In this document: positions 5,158 through 11,782 of the stretch, piece after piece | Layout: the number at the start of each line of letters is the position of its first letter | Position numbering within the stretch: position 1 is the first letter of the stretch | Program-made: the position numbers and the translations under genes | Assembly: GCA_050944035.1 (NCBI GenBank) | Contig: JBMNQH010000015.1 | Coordinates: 1 to 38,820, forward strand | Direction: 5' to 3' | Origin: JBMNQH01 sp050944035 | GTDB taxonomy: Bacteria; Bacillota; Clostridia; Oscillospirales; Oscillospiraceae | DNA: 38,820 nucleotides | Notes under the pieces: model-generated | What the model was told of the DNA's origin: nothing | Seen by the model: the letters and a program-made list of their open reading frames with translations, nothing else | Database searches by the model: none

Positions 5158-6093
5158 ATGCTTAAACTGCAGAAAATCCCGACCAGGGATATGAGCCGGG
5201 AAGAATGGCTTGCCCAGAGACGGCATCATGTCGGTGGAAGTGACGCGGCGGCAATTGCCGGGCTGAACTCGTACAGCACCGCTTATACTGTCTGGGCAGA
5301 CAAGACCGGCCGGCTGCCGGAGGTCGAGGAAAACGAGGCGATGCGCCTTGGCAGAGATCTTGAGCCGTATGTTGCACAACGCTGGATGGAGGCAACTGGG
5401 AAAAAGGTGCGCCGGGAAAATGCAATTCTGATCAATCCTGAATATCCATTTGCTCATGCCAATGTGGATCGGATGGTGATCTGTGAAAACGCCGGGTTGG
5501 AATGCAAGACAACCAACGCGCTGAACCTCAGAAAGTACAAAAACGGTGAGTACCCGGCAAATTACTACGTCCAATGTATGCATTATATGGCCGTCACCGG
5601 TGCGGATCGTTGGTATCTCGCTGTGCTCGTGCTCGGGATTGGGTTTTACACTTATACAATCGAGCGCGATGCGGACGAGGTCGCGGCACTGATGGAGATG
5701 GAAGAAAATTTTTGGAAGTGCGTGGAAACGGATACCCCGCCCGCCTGCGACGGGGAGCCCGCAACCGGCGATGCAATCCGCGCCATCTACAGGGATGGCA
5801 CGGACGACGAACCGGTTGAACTGTTTGGTCGGGAATCGTTGTTGACGCAGTATTTTGCAGAAGGCGACGCGATCAAACGGCACGAGAAAGAGCAAGAGCG
5901 TATTAAGCAGATCCTGATGCAGGATCTTGGCGAACACACAATCGGGTTTTGCGGATCGTATAAGGTCACGTGGAAGCCGACAGTGAGCAACAGGATTGAC
6001 ACCGCCAGACTGCGGAAAGAACAGCCTGCAGTTGCCGCGCAGTACACAAAGCAAACAACAACCCGCACTATGCGGATCAGTGCCGCAGAATAG
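5158..6093 (+). CDS. YqaJ-family viral recombinase / lambda-type 5'-3' exonuclease
   Basis: The 311-residue protein starts at ATG 5158 after AAGGAGG; an upstream in-frame ATG (5131) lacks a good site. Motifs of the YqaJ/lambda exonuclease fold are in order: RRHHVGGSDAAAIAGL at 21-36, a Glu in LGRDLEPYV (Glu69), AHANVDRM with metal-binding Asp104, and LECKT with Glu115 and Lys117, then the helix YVQCMHYM. Such enzymes degrade one strand of double-stranded DNA so that the partner annealing protein can act. The RecT-like partner is the next gene, 11 bases away, forming a phage homologous-recombination pair. Confidence 0.9.
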   Translation: MLKLQKIPTRDMSREEWLAQRRHHVGGSDAAAIAGLNSYSTAYTVWADKTGRLPEVEENEAMRLGRDLEPYVAQRWMEATGKKVRRENAILINPEYPFAHANVDRMVICENAGLECKTTNALNLRKYKNGEYPANYYVQCMHYMAVTGADRWYLAVLVLGIGFYTYTIERDADEVAALMEMEENFWKCVETDTPPACDGEPATGDAIRAIYRDGTDDEPVELFGRESLLTQYFAEGDAIKRHEKEQERIKQILMQDLGEHTIGFCGSYKVTWKPTVSNRIDTARLRKEQPAVAAQYTKQTTTRTMRISAAE

Positions 6094-6104
6094 GAGATGA
6101 GACA

Positions 6105-6926
6105 ATGGCAAATGAAGGGATCATCAAAAAGACAGCTGGCGAGAAAATAACCGGAAGAAAGCCGGCAACTTTGCAAGACTATATCAAGCGTATGGAAGGG
6201 GAGATTGCAAAAGCGCTGCCGGCAGTCATAACACCGGAGCGGTTTACCCGTATGGTTATGTCCGCAGTATCTTCTAACCCGAAGCTTGGAGAGTGTACGC
6301 CACAGAGTTTTCTTGGCGCGATGATGCAGGCAGCACAGCTCGGCGTGGAGCCCAATACGCCGCTTGGGCAGGCATATCTGATTCCATACAAAAATCACGG
6401 TACAATGGAATGCCAGTTCCAACTTGGATACAAAGGCATGATTGACCTTGCTTACCGATCCGGTGACGTGTCCATTATTCAGGCGCACGCTGTCTATGAG
6501 AATGATGAATTCGAGTATGCGCTGGGGCTTGAACCGAAACTTGTACATAAGCCGGCAAAAGCAGACAGAGGTGAGCCAGTCTTTTTTTACGCGATGTTCC
6601 GAACCAAAGATGGTGGCTATGGTTTTGATGTCATGAGCATTGACGATATCCGCAACCACGCACGCAGATACAGCAAGAGCTATAGTAACGGTCCATGGCA
6701 GACAAACTTTGAAGAGATGGCAAAGAAAACCGTCCTGAAGCGTACGCTGAAATATGCGCCGCTGAAGAGCGATTTTGTCCGTGCTGTTGCCGCTGATGAG
6801 AGCATCAAAACGGAGATCGCCCCGGATATGGGCGAAATCCCAAACGAGTATGTAGATGCAGATTTTACTGTGGATGATGACACTGGCGAGATCGTTGATC
6901 ATCCCTCTGAAGAACAGGAGGAATAA
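6105..6926 (+). CDS. recT: RecT-family single-strand DNA annealing protein
   Basis: A 273-residue protein with the RecT pattern: an N-terminal helix (TLQDYIKRMEGEIAKALP), FTRMVMSAVSSNPKLGECTP, SFLGAMMQAAQLGVEPNTPL, GQAYLIPYKNHG and CQFQLGYKGMIDLAYRSG, then an acidic C-terminal tail. RecT anneals complementary single strands and promotes strand exchange. Length and order match the family. It directly follows the YqaJ exonuclease and is followed by SSB two genes on, a standard phage recombination set. Start ATG 6105 has GGAG 8 bases upstream. Confidence 0.95.
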   Translation: MANEGIIKKTAGEKITGRKPATLQDYIKRMEGEIAKALPAVITPERFTRMVMSAVSSNPKLGECTPQSFLGAMMQAAQLGVEPNTPLGQAYLIPYKNHGTMECQFQLGYKGMIDLAYRSGDVSIIQAHAVYENDEFEYALGLEPKLVHKPAKADRGEPVFFYAMFRTKDGGYGFDVMSIDDIRNHARRYSKSYSNGPWQTNFEEMAKKTVLKRTLKYAPLKSDFVRAVAADESIKTEIAPDMGEIPNEYVDADFTVDDDTGEIVDHPSEEQEE

Positions 6927-6928
6927 GC

Positions 6929-7267
6929 ATGGGAAAAAGAAATTCACCGAGAGTAACTATCAATATTCCGTATTTAAGAGAGATTGTAAAAAAATCTGGT
7001 TTGGGCAATATCGGATTTGCCAGATCAATTGGGCAATGTGACAGCTATGTAAAAAATGTAGCTTACACCGGTAGAGCACTCCAGAGTAGTGTCAATGTTA
7101 TTTGTTCACTATATGGAGCAGACGAGGAAAAACTTACGACCACTGGAAAAGAATTAAAAACTGATCAGGAATGCAATCAATCTTCGGATCCAGTTGACCG
7201 TCTTGACAGAATCGAAAGGAAGATTGATTCTATACTTTATGCATGGGGAATTGGAACGGAGGAATAA
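6929..7267 (+). CDS. Phage HTH-like protein of unknown function
   Basis: The 112-residue protein (MGKRNSPRVTINIPYLREIV...) has a stretch KSGLGNIGFARSIGQCDSYV...YTGRALQSSVNVICSLYGAD that resembles a divergent XRE helix-turn-helix, ending in a helical tail (VDRLDRIERKIDSILYAW) that could drive oligomer formation. GAGGAATAAGC precedes ATG 6929. The location between recT and ssb suggests a replication or recombination accessory, or a regulator, but this is inference. Confidence 0.6.
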   Translation: MGKRNSPRVTINIPYLREIVKKSGLGNIGFARSIGQCDSYVKNVAYTGRALQSSVNVICSLYGADEEKLTTTGKELKTDQECNQSSDPVDRLDRIERKIDSILYAWGIGTEE

Positions 7268-7269
7268 AT

Positions 7270-7698
7270 GTGCTGAATCAGGTATCAATTATGGGTCGCT
7301 TTACACGCGACCCGGAATTAAGATATACGCAGGCGGGGACGCCAGTCGCAGCGTTTACGCTTGCGGTCGAACGCGATTTTAAAGACGGAAACGGGGACAA
7401 GCAGACAGATTTCATCGATATCGTCGCGTGGCGGCAGACCGGTGAGTTTGTGTCCAAGTATTTTACCAAGGGCCAGACGGCAGTGGTTTCCGGCCGCTTG
7501 CAGGTACGTGATTGGACAGACCGTGAGGGAAGCAAACGACGTAGCGCGGAAGTTATCGCCGATCATGTCTACTTTGCTGAGATCAAACGGAGCCGCAAGG
7601 ACAGCAATGATGTTGATGTGTTGCAGGGATATGATCTGGATGCACAAGGGCTGACCGATATGCTGCCTGATGATGGCGAAGAAGATATCCCGTTCTAG
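7270..7698 (+). CDS. ssb: Single-stranded DNA-binding protein
   Basis: A 142-residue protein with the OB-fold pattern of bacterial SSB: LNQVSIMGRFTRDPELRYTQ, VAAFTLAVERDFKDGNGDKQ, TDFIDIVAWRQTGEFVSKYF and AVVSGRLQVRDW. It ends DDGEEDIPF, the acidic tip that recruits partner proteins. Start GTG 7270 is 7 bases after GGAGG; an ATG two bases earlier is out of frame. It protects single strands during phage replication and works with the exonuclease and RecT upstream. Confidence 0.95.
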   Translation: MLNQVSIMGRFTRDPELRYTQAGTPVAAFTLAVERDFKDGNGDKQTDFIDIVAWRQTGEFVSKYFTKGQTAVVSGRLQVRDWTDREGSKRRSAEVIADHVYFAEIKRSRKDSNDVDVLQGYDLDAQGLTDMLPDDGEEDIPF

Positions 7699-7710
7699 CG
7701 AGGGAATGCA

Positions 7711-8427
7711 ATGCCGAATAGAATCATTAAGGAAAGTATTCGGACAAGCAAAAGCGTCAACACCATGACGGACTTCCAGTTTCGGCTCTGGACATATCTG
7801 ATTACATACGTGGATGATTATGGAAGAGGGATCGCAGACCCTGAAATATTAAAAGGGTTTGTGTTCCCGCGCAGGAAAGGCGTTACGGAAACAACGATAG
7901 CAAAAGCACTTACGGATTTGGCGAACATAGGCTCTATTCTTCTCTATGAAGTAGACGGGGAATCGTACTTATGTTTTCCGAACTGGAGTGAGCATCAGGC
8001 TATTAGGAACAAAAAGAGCAAATTTCCAGCGCCTGACTGTAATTTGCAAACAATTGAACGCAATTGCAAACAATTGAACGCAAATGTTCCCGTAATCCAA
8101 TCCAATCCGAATCCAGAATCCGAATCCATATCCAAATCCGAATCCAACGCGCGCGACGCATTTGCTGTGTTCTGGGAAGCATATCCCAAAAAAGTTGGGA
8201 AAAAAGACGCTGAAAAAGCCTTCAGAAAAGCAGAAATGCCGCTTGATATATTGCTTACTGCCATTGAAGCGCAAAAAAATGGAGAACAGTGGCAGAAAGA
8301 AAATGGACGGTTTATCCCGAATCCAGCTACCTGGCTGAATCAGGGACGGTGGGACGACGAAGTAATATCGCACAAAAGCGGCAATGTATTTCTGGAGCTT
8401 GCAGAAGAAGGAGTGTTTTGTGACTAA
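7711..8427 (+). CDS. Phage replication initiator (replisome organizer)
   Basis: The 238-residue protein has an N-terminal winged-helix domain of the phage replication initiator type (MPNRIIKESIRTSKSVNTMT, FRLWTYLITYVDDYGRGIAD, YLCFPNWSEHQAIRNKKSKF), a low-complexity linker, and a C-terminal domain with FWEAYPKKVGKKDAEKAF and FIPNPATWLNQGRWDDE, typical of phage replisome organizers and DnaD/DnaT-like proteins. The linker DNA carries tandem repeats that look like origin iterons. The helicase loader follows with an overlapping start. Together they would melt the origin and load the host helicase. Confidence 0.85.
   Translation: MPNRIIKESIRTSKSVNTMTDFQFRLWTYLITYVDDYGRGIADPEILKGFVFPRRKGVTETTIAKALTDLANIGSILLYEVDGESYLCFPNWSEHQAIRNKKSKFPAPDCNLQTIERNCKQLNANVPVIQSNPNPESESISKSESNARDAFAVFWEAYPKKVGKKDAEKAFRKAEMPLDILLTAIEAQKNGEQWQKENGRFIPNPATWLNQGRWDDEVISHKSGNVFLELAEEGVFCD
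8044..8145. repeat. Iteron-like repeats inside the replication gene, candidate origin
   Basis: A perfect 20-base tandem repeat (TTGCAAACAATTGAACGCAA) occupies 8044-8063 and 8064-8083. It is followed by eight AATCC units and one TATCC at 5-7 base intervals (8094, 8099, 8104, 8110, 8117, 8123, 8129, 8135, 8141). The repeats lie in the linker between the two domains of the initiator protein. Iterons within the initiator gene are known for lambda O and many Gram-positive phages, so this is a good origin candidate. Confidence 0.6.
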
Positions 8428-8998
8428 GGCGGAGACAAACATGATTATGGCAATTCTGAAAGTGGCATATCCACTCTGGTACAAAGATCTACAAAAAGAA
8501 GATGCCATTGCAACGGTGTCGCTGTGGGCAGAATTGTTTGCTGATGATCCAGTCATAGAGGTTGCGGCAGCGGTCAAAGCTCTAATTGCAACAAAAAAAA
8601 CGTCGTATCCTCCAACAATCGGCGATGTAAAGGAAAAGCTGGTAGCGTTGCGCTTTCAGGATGAACTGACAGCGCAGGAGGCATGGGCGCTGGTCTCGAA
8701 GGCAGTAGCAAGTACAGACTGGAACAATCCTTCCAAACAATTTTACAAATTGCCTGAATCAGTCCAGGCAGCCGTTGGGAGCCCAGATATGCTTCGGGAA
8801 TGGGGCATGGTAGATGTCGGCGTATTTCAGACAGTGATTTCTTCAAACTTCATCAGAGCATTTGAAGCAAAACAAAGACGCGCAAAGGAAATGGCTGCAT
8901 TGCCAGAAAGCGTGAAAACCTTGCTTTCCGGAGCATCCGAGAAACTACGAATTGAAGAGAGAATGGGAGGCTGCGATGATAAACCCACCTTGCCATAA
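8420..8998 (+). CDS. Replicative helicase loader/inhibitor (G39P-like)
   Basis: The 192-residue protein begins at GTG 8420 with AGAAGGAG 7 bases upstream, overlapping the stop of the initiator gene. The N-terminal ~70 residues (VTKAETNMIMAILKVAYPLW, AIATVSLWAELFADDP, SYPPTIGDVKEKL) match the helical domain of SPP1 G39P-type proteins that bind the host DnaB/DnaC helicase and deliver it to the initiator. The C-terminal part (ESVQAAVGSPDMLREWGMVD..., RAFEAKQRRAKEMAALPE) is common to this clostridial phage group. It acts with the 7711-8427 protein. Confidence 0.82.
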   Translation: MTKAETNMIMAILKVAYPLWYKDLQKEDAIATVSLWAELFADDPVIEVAAAVKALIATKKTSYPPTIGDVKEKLVALRFQDELTAQEAWALVSKAVASTDWNNPSKQFYKLPESVQAAVGSPDMLREWGMVDVGVFQTVISSNFIRAFEAKQRRAKEMAALPESVKTLLSGASEKLRIEERMGGCDDKPTLP

Positions 8999-9176
8999 CT
9001 GCGCAGACCGCGCGCTGAACTGCCACAGTACGTGTGGTTCCTATGCGGCGTGGCGGGAGGCGAATGCAGAAGAACGACGCCGACAGAGCAAAGACCGCAG
9101 CATTCACAAGATGGCAGTTGAGACCGGAATTCGGCGGGCAAACAGAATCCGCAAAAAAATTGGAGGCGGTTATTGA
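8976..9176 (+). CDS. Small Cys-rich phage protein
   Basis: A 66-residue protein from ATG 8976 (GGGAGG 5 bases upstream). It starts MINPPCHNCADRALNCHSTC with Cys6, Cys9, Cys17 and Cys21, likely a zinc site, followed by a basic helical tail (WREANAEERRRQSKDRSIHK). I recall this short protein type in many clostridial phage replication regions; no function is known. It overlaps the end of the helicase loader gene and the start of the next gene. Confidence 0.65.
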   Translation: MINPPCHNCADRALNCHSTCGSYAAWREANAEERRRQSKDRSIHKMAVETGIRRANRIRKKIGGGY

Positions 9177-9178
9177 CT

Positions 9179-9370
9179 ATGCTGCGAATTGTGGTTGAAG
9201 TTGACGCACCGGCAGGACAGGCCATTGGCATCAAAGAGGCCGTGACAATGCGCCTGGAGGATTTGGGAGATTGCCGGGTTGTGGAGATCCGGGAAATTCT
9301 GCCGGAGCAGATGAGAATGGAGGCAGAGCATGGATACATTGGAAACCTGCCCGTTTTGCGGGGCGGATAA
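9179..9370 (+). CDS. Small hypothetical protein
   Basis: A 63-residue protein (MLRIVVEVDAPAGQAIGIKE...) with an alternating beta-like pattern. ATG 9179 is 12 bases after GGAGG (9162-9166), while TTG 9173 is 6 bases after it and would add two residues, so the exact start is open. No family is recognised. It overlaps the next gene by 41 bases and belongs to the same overlapping early operon. Confidence 0.55.
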   Translation: MLRIVVEVDAPAGQAIGIKEAVTMRLEDLGDCRVVEIREILPEQMRMEAEHGYIGNLPVLRGG

Positions 9371-9518
9371 TCTGGAAATGGTACAGGACCGGTTTGGGCG
9401 CCATGTCGAGTGCCTGACGTGCTGGGCAATCGGCCCCAACCGGGCGAATGAGGACAGCGCGGCAGAGGCATGGAATCACAGAGCAGGACAGGAGGTGGAG
9501 AAAAATGGAAGAAACTAG
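9330..9518 (+). CDS. Lar-like restriction-alleviation family protein
   Basis: A 62-residue protein from ATG 9330 with GGAGG 6 bases upstream. It carries CPFCG at 7-11, a second CLTCWAIGP with Cys28 and Cys31, and the ending AAEAWNHRA. That layout (CPFCG, C-x2-C, then A-x-x-x-W-N-x-R) is typical of the Lar family, named after the Rac prophage protein that reduces host restriction by modulating type I modification. Whether this member affects restriction is not shown by sequence; many family members are uncharacterised small zinc proteins. Confidence 0.75.
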   Translation: MDTLETCPFCGADNLEMVQDRFGRHVECLTCWAIGPNRANEDSAAEAWNHRAGQEVEKNGRN

Positions 9519-9873
9519 ACTATCCAGCCTGCTCAAGAATATTGGGATCAGCCCGAAGCTGAAAGGCTATTATTACATCCGCGATATGCTGCAGCTTATG
9601 AAGGAAGAACCGGGGAGAAAGGTTTGTGCGCTGTATGAGGATGTTGCCGGTATGCACGGCGTGACGTGGTGCAACGTGGAACACAGCATCAGATATGCCG
9701 TTGAAAGAGCGTTTACAAAAGCGAGCGCCGAAGAACTGGACGCAGTTTTTGGAAGTTACCGCAATGTAAAGACCGGTATGCCGGCAAATAAAGAATTTTT
9801 GATGACGATTCTGGATGATATCCAGACCGAAGAAAGGAAGCGACATGAAACGACTGATTGTGAAATGGCGTGA
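9505..9873 (+). CDS. Stand-alone Spo0A C-terminal DNA-binding domain protein
   Basis: The 122-residue protein aligns by eye to the effector domain of the sporulation master regulator Spo0A: LLKNIGISPKLKGYYYIRDM at residues 8-27 (Spo0A: IGVPAHIKGYLYLREA), then VEHSIRYAVERAF (Spo0A: VERAIRHAIEVAW), VFGSYRN, and GMPANKEFLMTILDDI (Spo0A: AKPTNSEFIAMVADKL). There is no receiver domain, so activity would not depend on phosphorylation. In the recognition helix the Arg just before the VER of Spo0A is replaced by Asn, which suggests altered DNA specificity. ATG 9505 has GGAGGTGGAG upstream. It could influence host sporulation or regulate phage genes. Confidence 0.8.
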   Translation: MEETRLSSLLKNIGISPKLKGYYYIRDMLQLMKEEPGRKVCALYEDVAGMHGVTWCNVEHSIRYAVERAFTKASAEELDAVFGSYRNVKTGMPANKEFLMTILDDIQTEERKRHETTDCEMA

Positions 9874-10018
9874 CGGCTATTGTAATCTGCCTGTATCGCA
9901 TATTGCACGGGAGGACGCCGTCGTTTATGCGTTTCGAGATGCGGAGTTTGTCGGTATGTTTGACTTGGGTGCGGTGGAACTGCTGTATGTCAGCGATAGA
10001 GAGGGCGCACAGGTATGA
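9845..10018 (+). CDS. Small hypothetical protein
   Basis: A 57-residue protein (MKRLIVKWRDGYCNLPVSHI...) that starts at ATG 9845 after AGGAAG and overlaps the previous gene by 29 bases and the next by an ATGA junction. The sequence reads as a small alternating beta protein (MKRLIVKW, AVVYAFRDAEFVGMF, VELLYVSD). No known family is recognised. Tight coupling to rusA suggests a shared expression time, not necessarily a shared function. Confidence 0.6.
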   Translation: MKRLIVKWRDGYCNLPVSHIAREDAVVYAFRDAEFVGMFDLGAVELLYVSDREGAQV

Positions 10019-10422
10019 CCGAGGTGTTTCGGATTCCCTACCCAAAAACGGCGGCACAGAGGAAACAATGGTCGAAGCAGTACGGAGTGAACGCCTATTA
10101 TGCGGGAAAACATTGGGCGCAGCGGAAACAGGATGCGGATTATTGGCATCTGCTGACCCGGGCGCAGATGAACAGACAAAACGTGAGGCGAAAACCGTTT
10201 GACGGGCCTGTTGTCGTTACGTTCTGCTGGAATGACCGGCTTGATATTGATAACCATGCGATTATGGGGAAACTGATTGTGGACGCGATGAAAGGCAGAG
10301 TGATACAGGACGACAGCCGCCGGTACTTGCGGGGCGTGTCGCACTTTTTCCATGATGATGATTGCATCAAGGTATCAGTTACGGAGGTACAGCGTGATAA
10401 AAAAAGAATCCGTCCGGAATGA
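10015..10422 (+). CDS. rusA: RusA-family Holliday junction resolvase
   Basis: A 135-residue protein with the RusA signature: basic N-terminus, PFDGPVVVTFCWNDR strand, then LDIDNHAIMGKLIVDAMKG and VIQDDSRRYLRGVSHFF. The putative catalytic acids are Asp77, Asp79 and Asp99/Asp100, matching the three aspartates of the family. RusA cuts four-way junctions, here probably resolving branches made by RecT-driven recombination before packaging. The start overlaps the upstream stop as ATGA. Confidence 0.92.
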   Translation: MTEVFRIPYPKTAAQRKQWSKQYGVNAYYAGKHWAQRKQDADYWHLLTRAQMNRQNVRRKPFDGPVVVTFCWNDRLDIDNHAIMGKLIVDAMKGRVIQDDSRRYLRGVSHFFHDDDCIKVSVTEVQRDKKRIRPE

Positions 10423-10567
10423 GCCGTATTGTTTTGGCTGCATCCATTACAGGCCGCTGAACCAGTCGGAGAACGCACAGCATTCATGCAATTACATCAC
10501 CGACAGAAAGAGAAAAAGACCATGCAAATTCGGAAAGGGCTGCACGGTGAGGAGAACGAAAGAATGA
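10394..10567 (+). CDS. Small Cys-rich phage protein
   Basis: From GTG 10394 (GGAGG 6 bases upstream) the frame codes 57 residues starting MIKKESVRNEPYCFGC. Cysteines occur as YCFGCIHY, HSCNYI, RPCKFGKGC, with basic residues between them, giving a likely zinc-binding knuckle. I recall proteins with this 'C-x2-C...C-x-Y-I' layout in clostridial phages, all of unknown function. It overlaps rusA by 29 bases and the next gene by 4. Confidence 0.62.
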   Translation: MIKKESVRNEPYCFGCIHYRPLNQSENAQHSCNYITDRKRKRPCKFGKGCTVRRTKE

Positions 10568-10758
10568 AAGGTTATGACAGAGGCTGTTATTGCAGAGAAT
10601 GCAAGCACTGGTCGGGGTTTATCGGTCAGGGAATCGGGTTTTGTCTTATGAACATCAATCCGGATAACTCGATACGGCGCGTCACGACAGCAATCGATTT
10701 TTGCAGTCTGGGGGAAAAGAAAGATATGGAGGGAGAAGCGTGGGAAGAAAAAATGTGA
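10564..10758 (+). CDS. Small Cys-rich phage protein
   Basis: A 64-residue protein from ATG 10564, preceded by GAGGAG. It starts MKGYDRGCYCRECKHWSGFI, with Cys8, Cys10 and Cys13 followed by FCLMN and FCSLGE, so at least five cysteines could bind zinc. I do not assign a function. It is part of the run of short Cys-rich genes that closes the early operon. Confidence 0.6.
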   Translation: MKGYDRGCYCRECKHWSGFIGQGIGFCLMNINPDNSIRRVTTAIDFCSLGEKKDMEGEAWEEKM

Positions 10759-10895
10759 TATGTAACTGTATTGTACAGGCTGTGGCTTTTATCTGTATTA
10801 CCTATGCAGCGATACGATTCGGTAGAATGGCAGTGTTGTGCTGGTACCTGGCACCATTTTGCATGTTCCTAGAAATCATAAAGAAAGATGAGTAG
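10740..10895 (+). CDS. Small predicted membrane protein
   Basis: From GTG 10740 (AGGGAG just upstream) a 51-residue protein starts MGRKNVICNCIVQAVAF and contains two adjacent hydrophobic segments, about residues 7-24 and 27-46, separated by a single RFGR turn, ending IIKKDE. It is a possible two-helix membrane protein. The role is unknown; small early membrane proteins of phages can alter the host envelope or exclude other phages, but nothing in the sequence shows that here. It is the last early gene before a transcription stop. Confidence 0.5.
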   Translation: MGRKNVICNCIVQAVAFICITYAAIRFGRMAVLCWYLAPFCMFLEIIKKDE

Positions 10896-10990
10896 CAAAA
10901 ACGGATGCGGTTTTGAAGGAGCCGCTGAGAGAGCAGTTCCAGCCGTGGGGCATGCGGTATGGCGATATTGTAAGTGGGAGATAAAGCAAA

Positions 10991-11011
10991 AGCCGGGGCA
11001 AAGCCCCGGCT
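10991..11011 (-). terminator. Intrinsic terminator between early operon and hicAB
   Basis: A perfect 9-base stem AGCCGGGGC (10991-10999) / GCCCCGGCT (11003-11011) with an AAA loop. Read on the minus strand it is followed by TTTGCTTTAT, so it ends the hicAB transcript. The plus-strand T-run is weaker (GTGTAAGTTTGTT), but it may work both ways. The rest of 10896-11036 contains no gene I can support. Confidence 0.75.
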
Positions 11012-11036
11012 GTGTAAGTTTGTTAAGAAAGATAGT

Positions 11037-11447
11037 TTATCGGGTCGCACTTTTTCCAAGATAGTTCTTTAAACCATCTTGAAGAATCTGGGAAAAATTG
11101 ACATCCGCTGCTTCTGCTTCTCTGTTAAGCCATGCAGGAATTGTAAGTGTCTTTTTTACAACTCTGTTATTGATCCTGTCACGTACCGATGGCATGAAAA
11201 CTTCGATCATCGCAATTACAGCACCGTCTTCCGGGCAGAGCTCGCTTACTGGTGTTGGGACTGGGATGGCATCTCCATCTTGCTCCATGCCGAAGAGATG
11301 CACACCAAGAGCTTCTTTTGCGTTGCGGAACGCTTCCTCTGTGGTACGTGCGCAGGGCAGACAGCCAGGAAGATCAGGGAATTCGATACTGATTCCATCA
11401 CCGTCGTAGTAGAAAAATGCAGGAAAAGCGTAATAGTTTGGATTCAT
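11037..11447 (-). CDS. hicB: HicB-family antitoxin
   Basis: The 136-residue protein has the HicB fold at the N-terminus (YYAFPAFFYYDGDGISIEFP, DLPGCLPCARTTEEAFRNAK, EALGVHLFGMEQDGDAIPVP) and a C-terminal ribbon-helix-helix DNA-binding part (RVVKKTLTIPAWLNREAEAA, FSQILQDGLKNYL). HicB neutralises HicA and represses the operon. It follows hicA after 36 bases, with AAAGGAG upstream of ATG 11447. The inverted repeat in the operon promoter is its likely operator. Confidence 0.92.
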   Translation of the reverse strand: MNPNYYAFPAFFYYDGDGISIEFPDLPGCLPCARTTEEAFRNAKEALGVHLFGMEQDGDAIPVPTPVSELCPEDGAVIAMIEVFMPSVRDRINNRVVKKTLTIPAWLNREAEAADVNFSQILQDGLKNYLGKSATR

Positions 11448-11483
11448 ACAGAACTCCTTTCTATGATGGGGAGAAGCGAGGGC

Positions 11484-11681
11484 TTACTTAAATTTCAGCC
11501 CTGCCTGCTTCTCTATGCTTTTTAGTGTTCTGATTGGTATGTCCTTGACTGGGTGAGTGACTGTAACCTTGCCAGGTTTTGTTGGATGCTTGAATTGATG
11601 GTGGTCGCCTTCACAAGCAACTTCATACCAACCATCTTCGTTCAGGGTTTTGATTACTTCCCTTGATGAGTAGCTTTTCAA
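11484..11681 (-). CDS. hicA: HicA-family toxin (mRNA interferase)
   Basis: A 65-residue protein with the HicA double-stranded-RNA-binding-like fold: SSREVIKTLNEDGWYEVACE, the catalytic-His region GDHHQFKHPTKPGKVTVTHP, and the ending KDIPIRTLKSIEKQAGL. HicA cleaves mRNA independently of the ribosome. The start is TTG 11681 with GGGGGTGG upstream; a weak start codon is in line with limiting toxin synthesis. The toxin gene comes first, as is usual for hicAB. Confidence 0.92.
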   Translation of the reverse strand: MKSYSSREVIKTLNEDGWYEVACEGDHHQFKHPTKPGKVTVTHPVKDIPIRTLKSIEKQAGLKFK

Positions 11682-11705
11682 CTGACCACCCCCTTAACTG
11701 TCTTT

Positions 11706-11734
11706 ATTATAATACGTATTATTATACGTGTCAA
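11706..11734 (-). promoter_or_regulatory. hicAB promoter with operator in the spacer
   Basis: On the minus strand TTGACA (11734-11729), exactly 17 bases, then TATAAT (11711-11706): a consensus promoter. The spacer holds a perfect inverted repeat ACGTAT-TATT-ATACGT (11714-11729). Binding there would block RNA polymerase directly, a standard autorepression layout for HicB with a ribbon-helix-helix domain. Confidence 0.85.
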
Positions 11735-11782
11735 TAGGGAGATACAAGAAATTCAAACATTTTTTGCAAAGAAAGGAGCACA

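Noticed and set aside
5002..6111. A 369-codon open frame on the minus strand across the exonuclease gene
   Set aside because: It is antisense to the YqaJ-type exonuclease with intact catalytic motifs, and has no ribosome binding site or recognisable domain.
10887..11063. A 58-codon plus-strand frame (MSSKNGCGFEG...) after the early operon
   Set aside because: It runs through the terminator stem and into the 3' end of hicB, without a good start site. A second short frame ending MRYGDIVSGR at about 10983 is also too weak to call.
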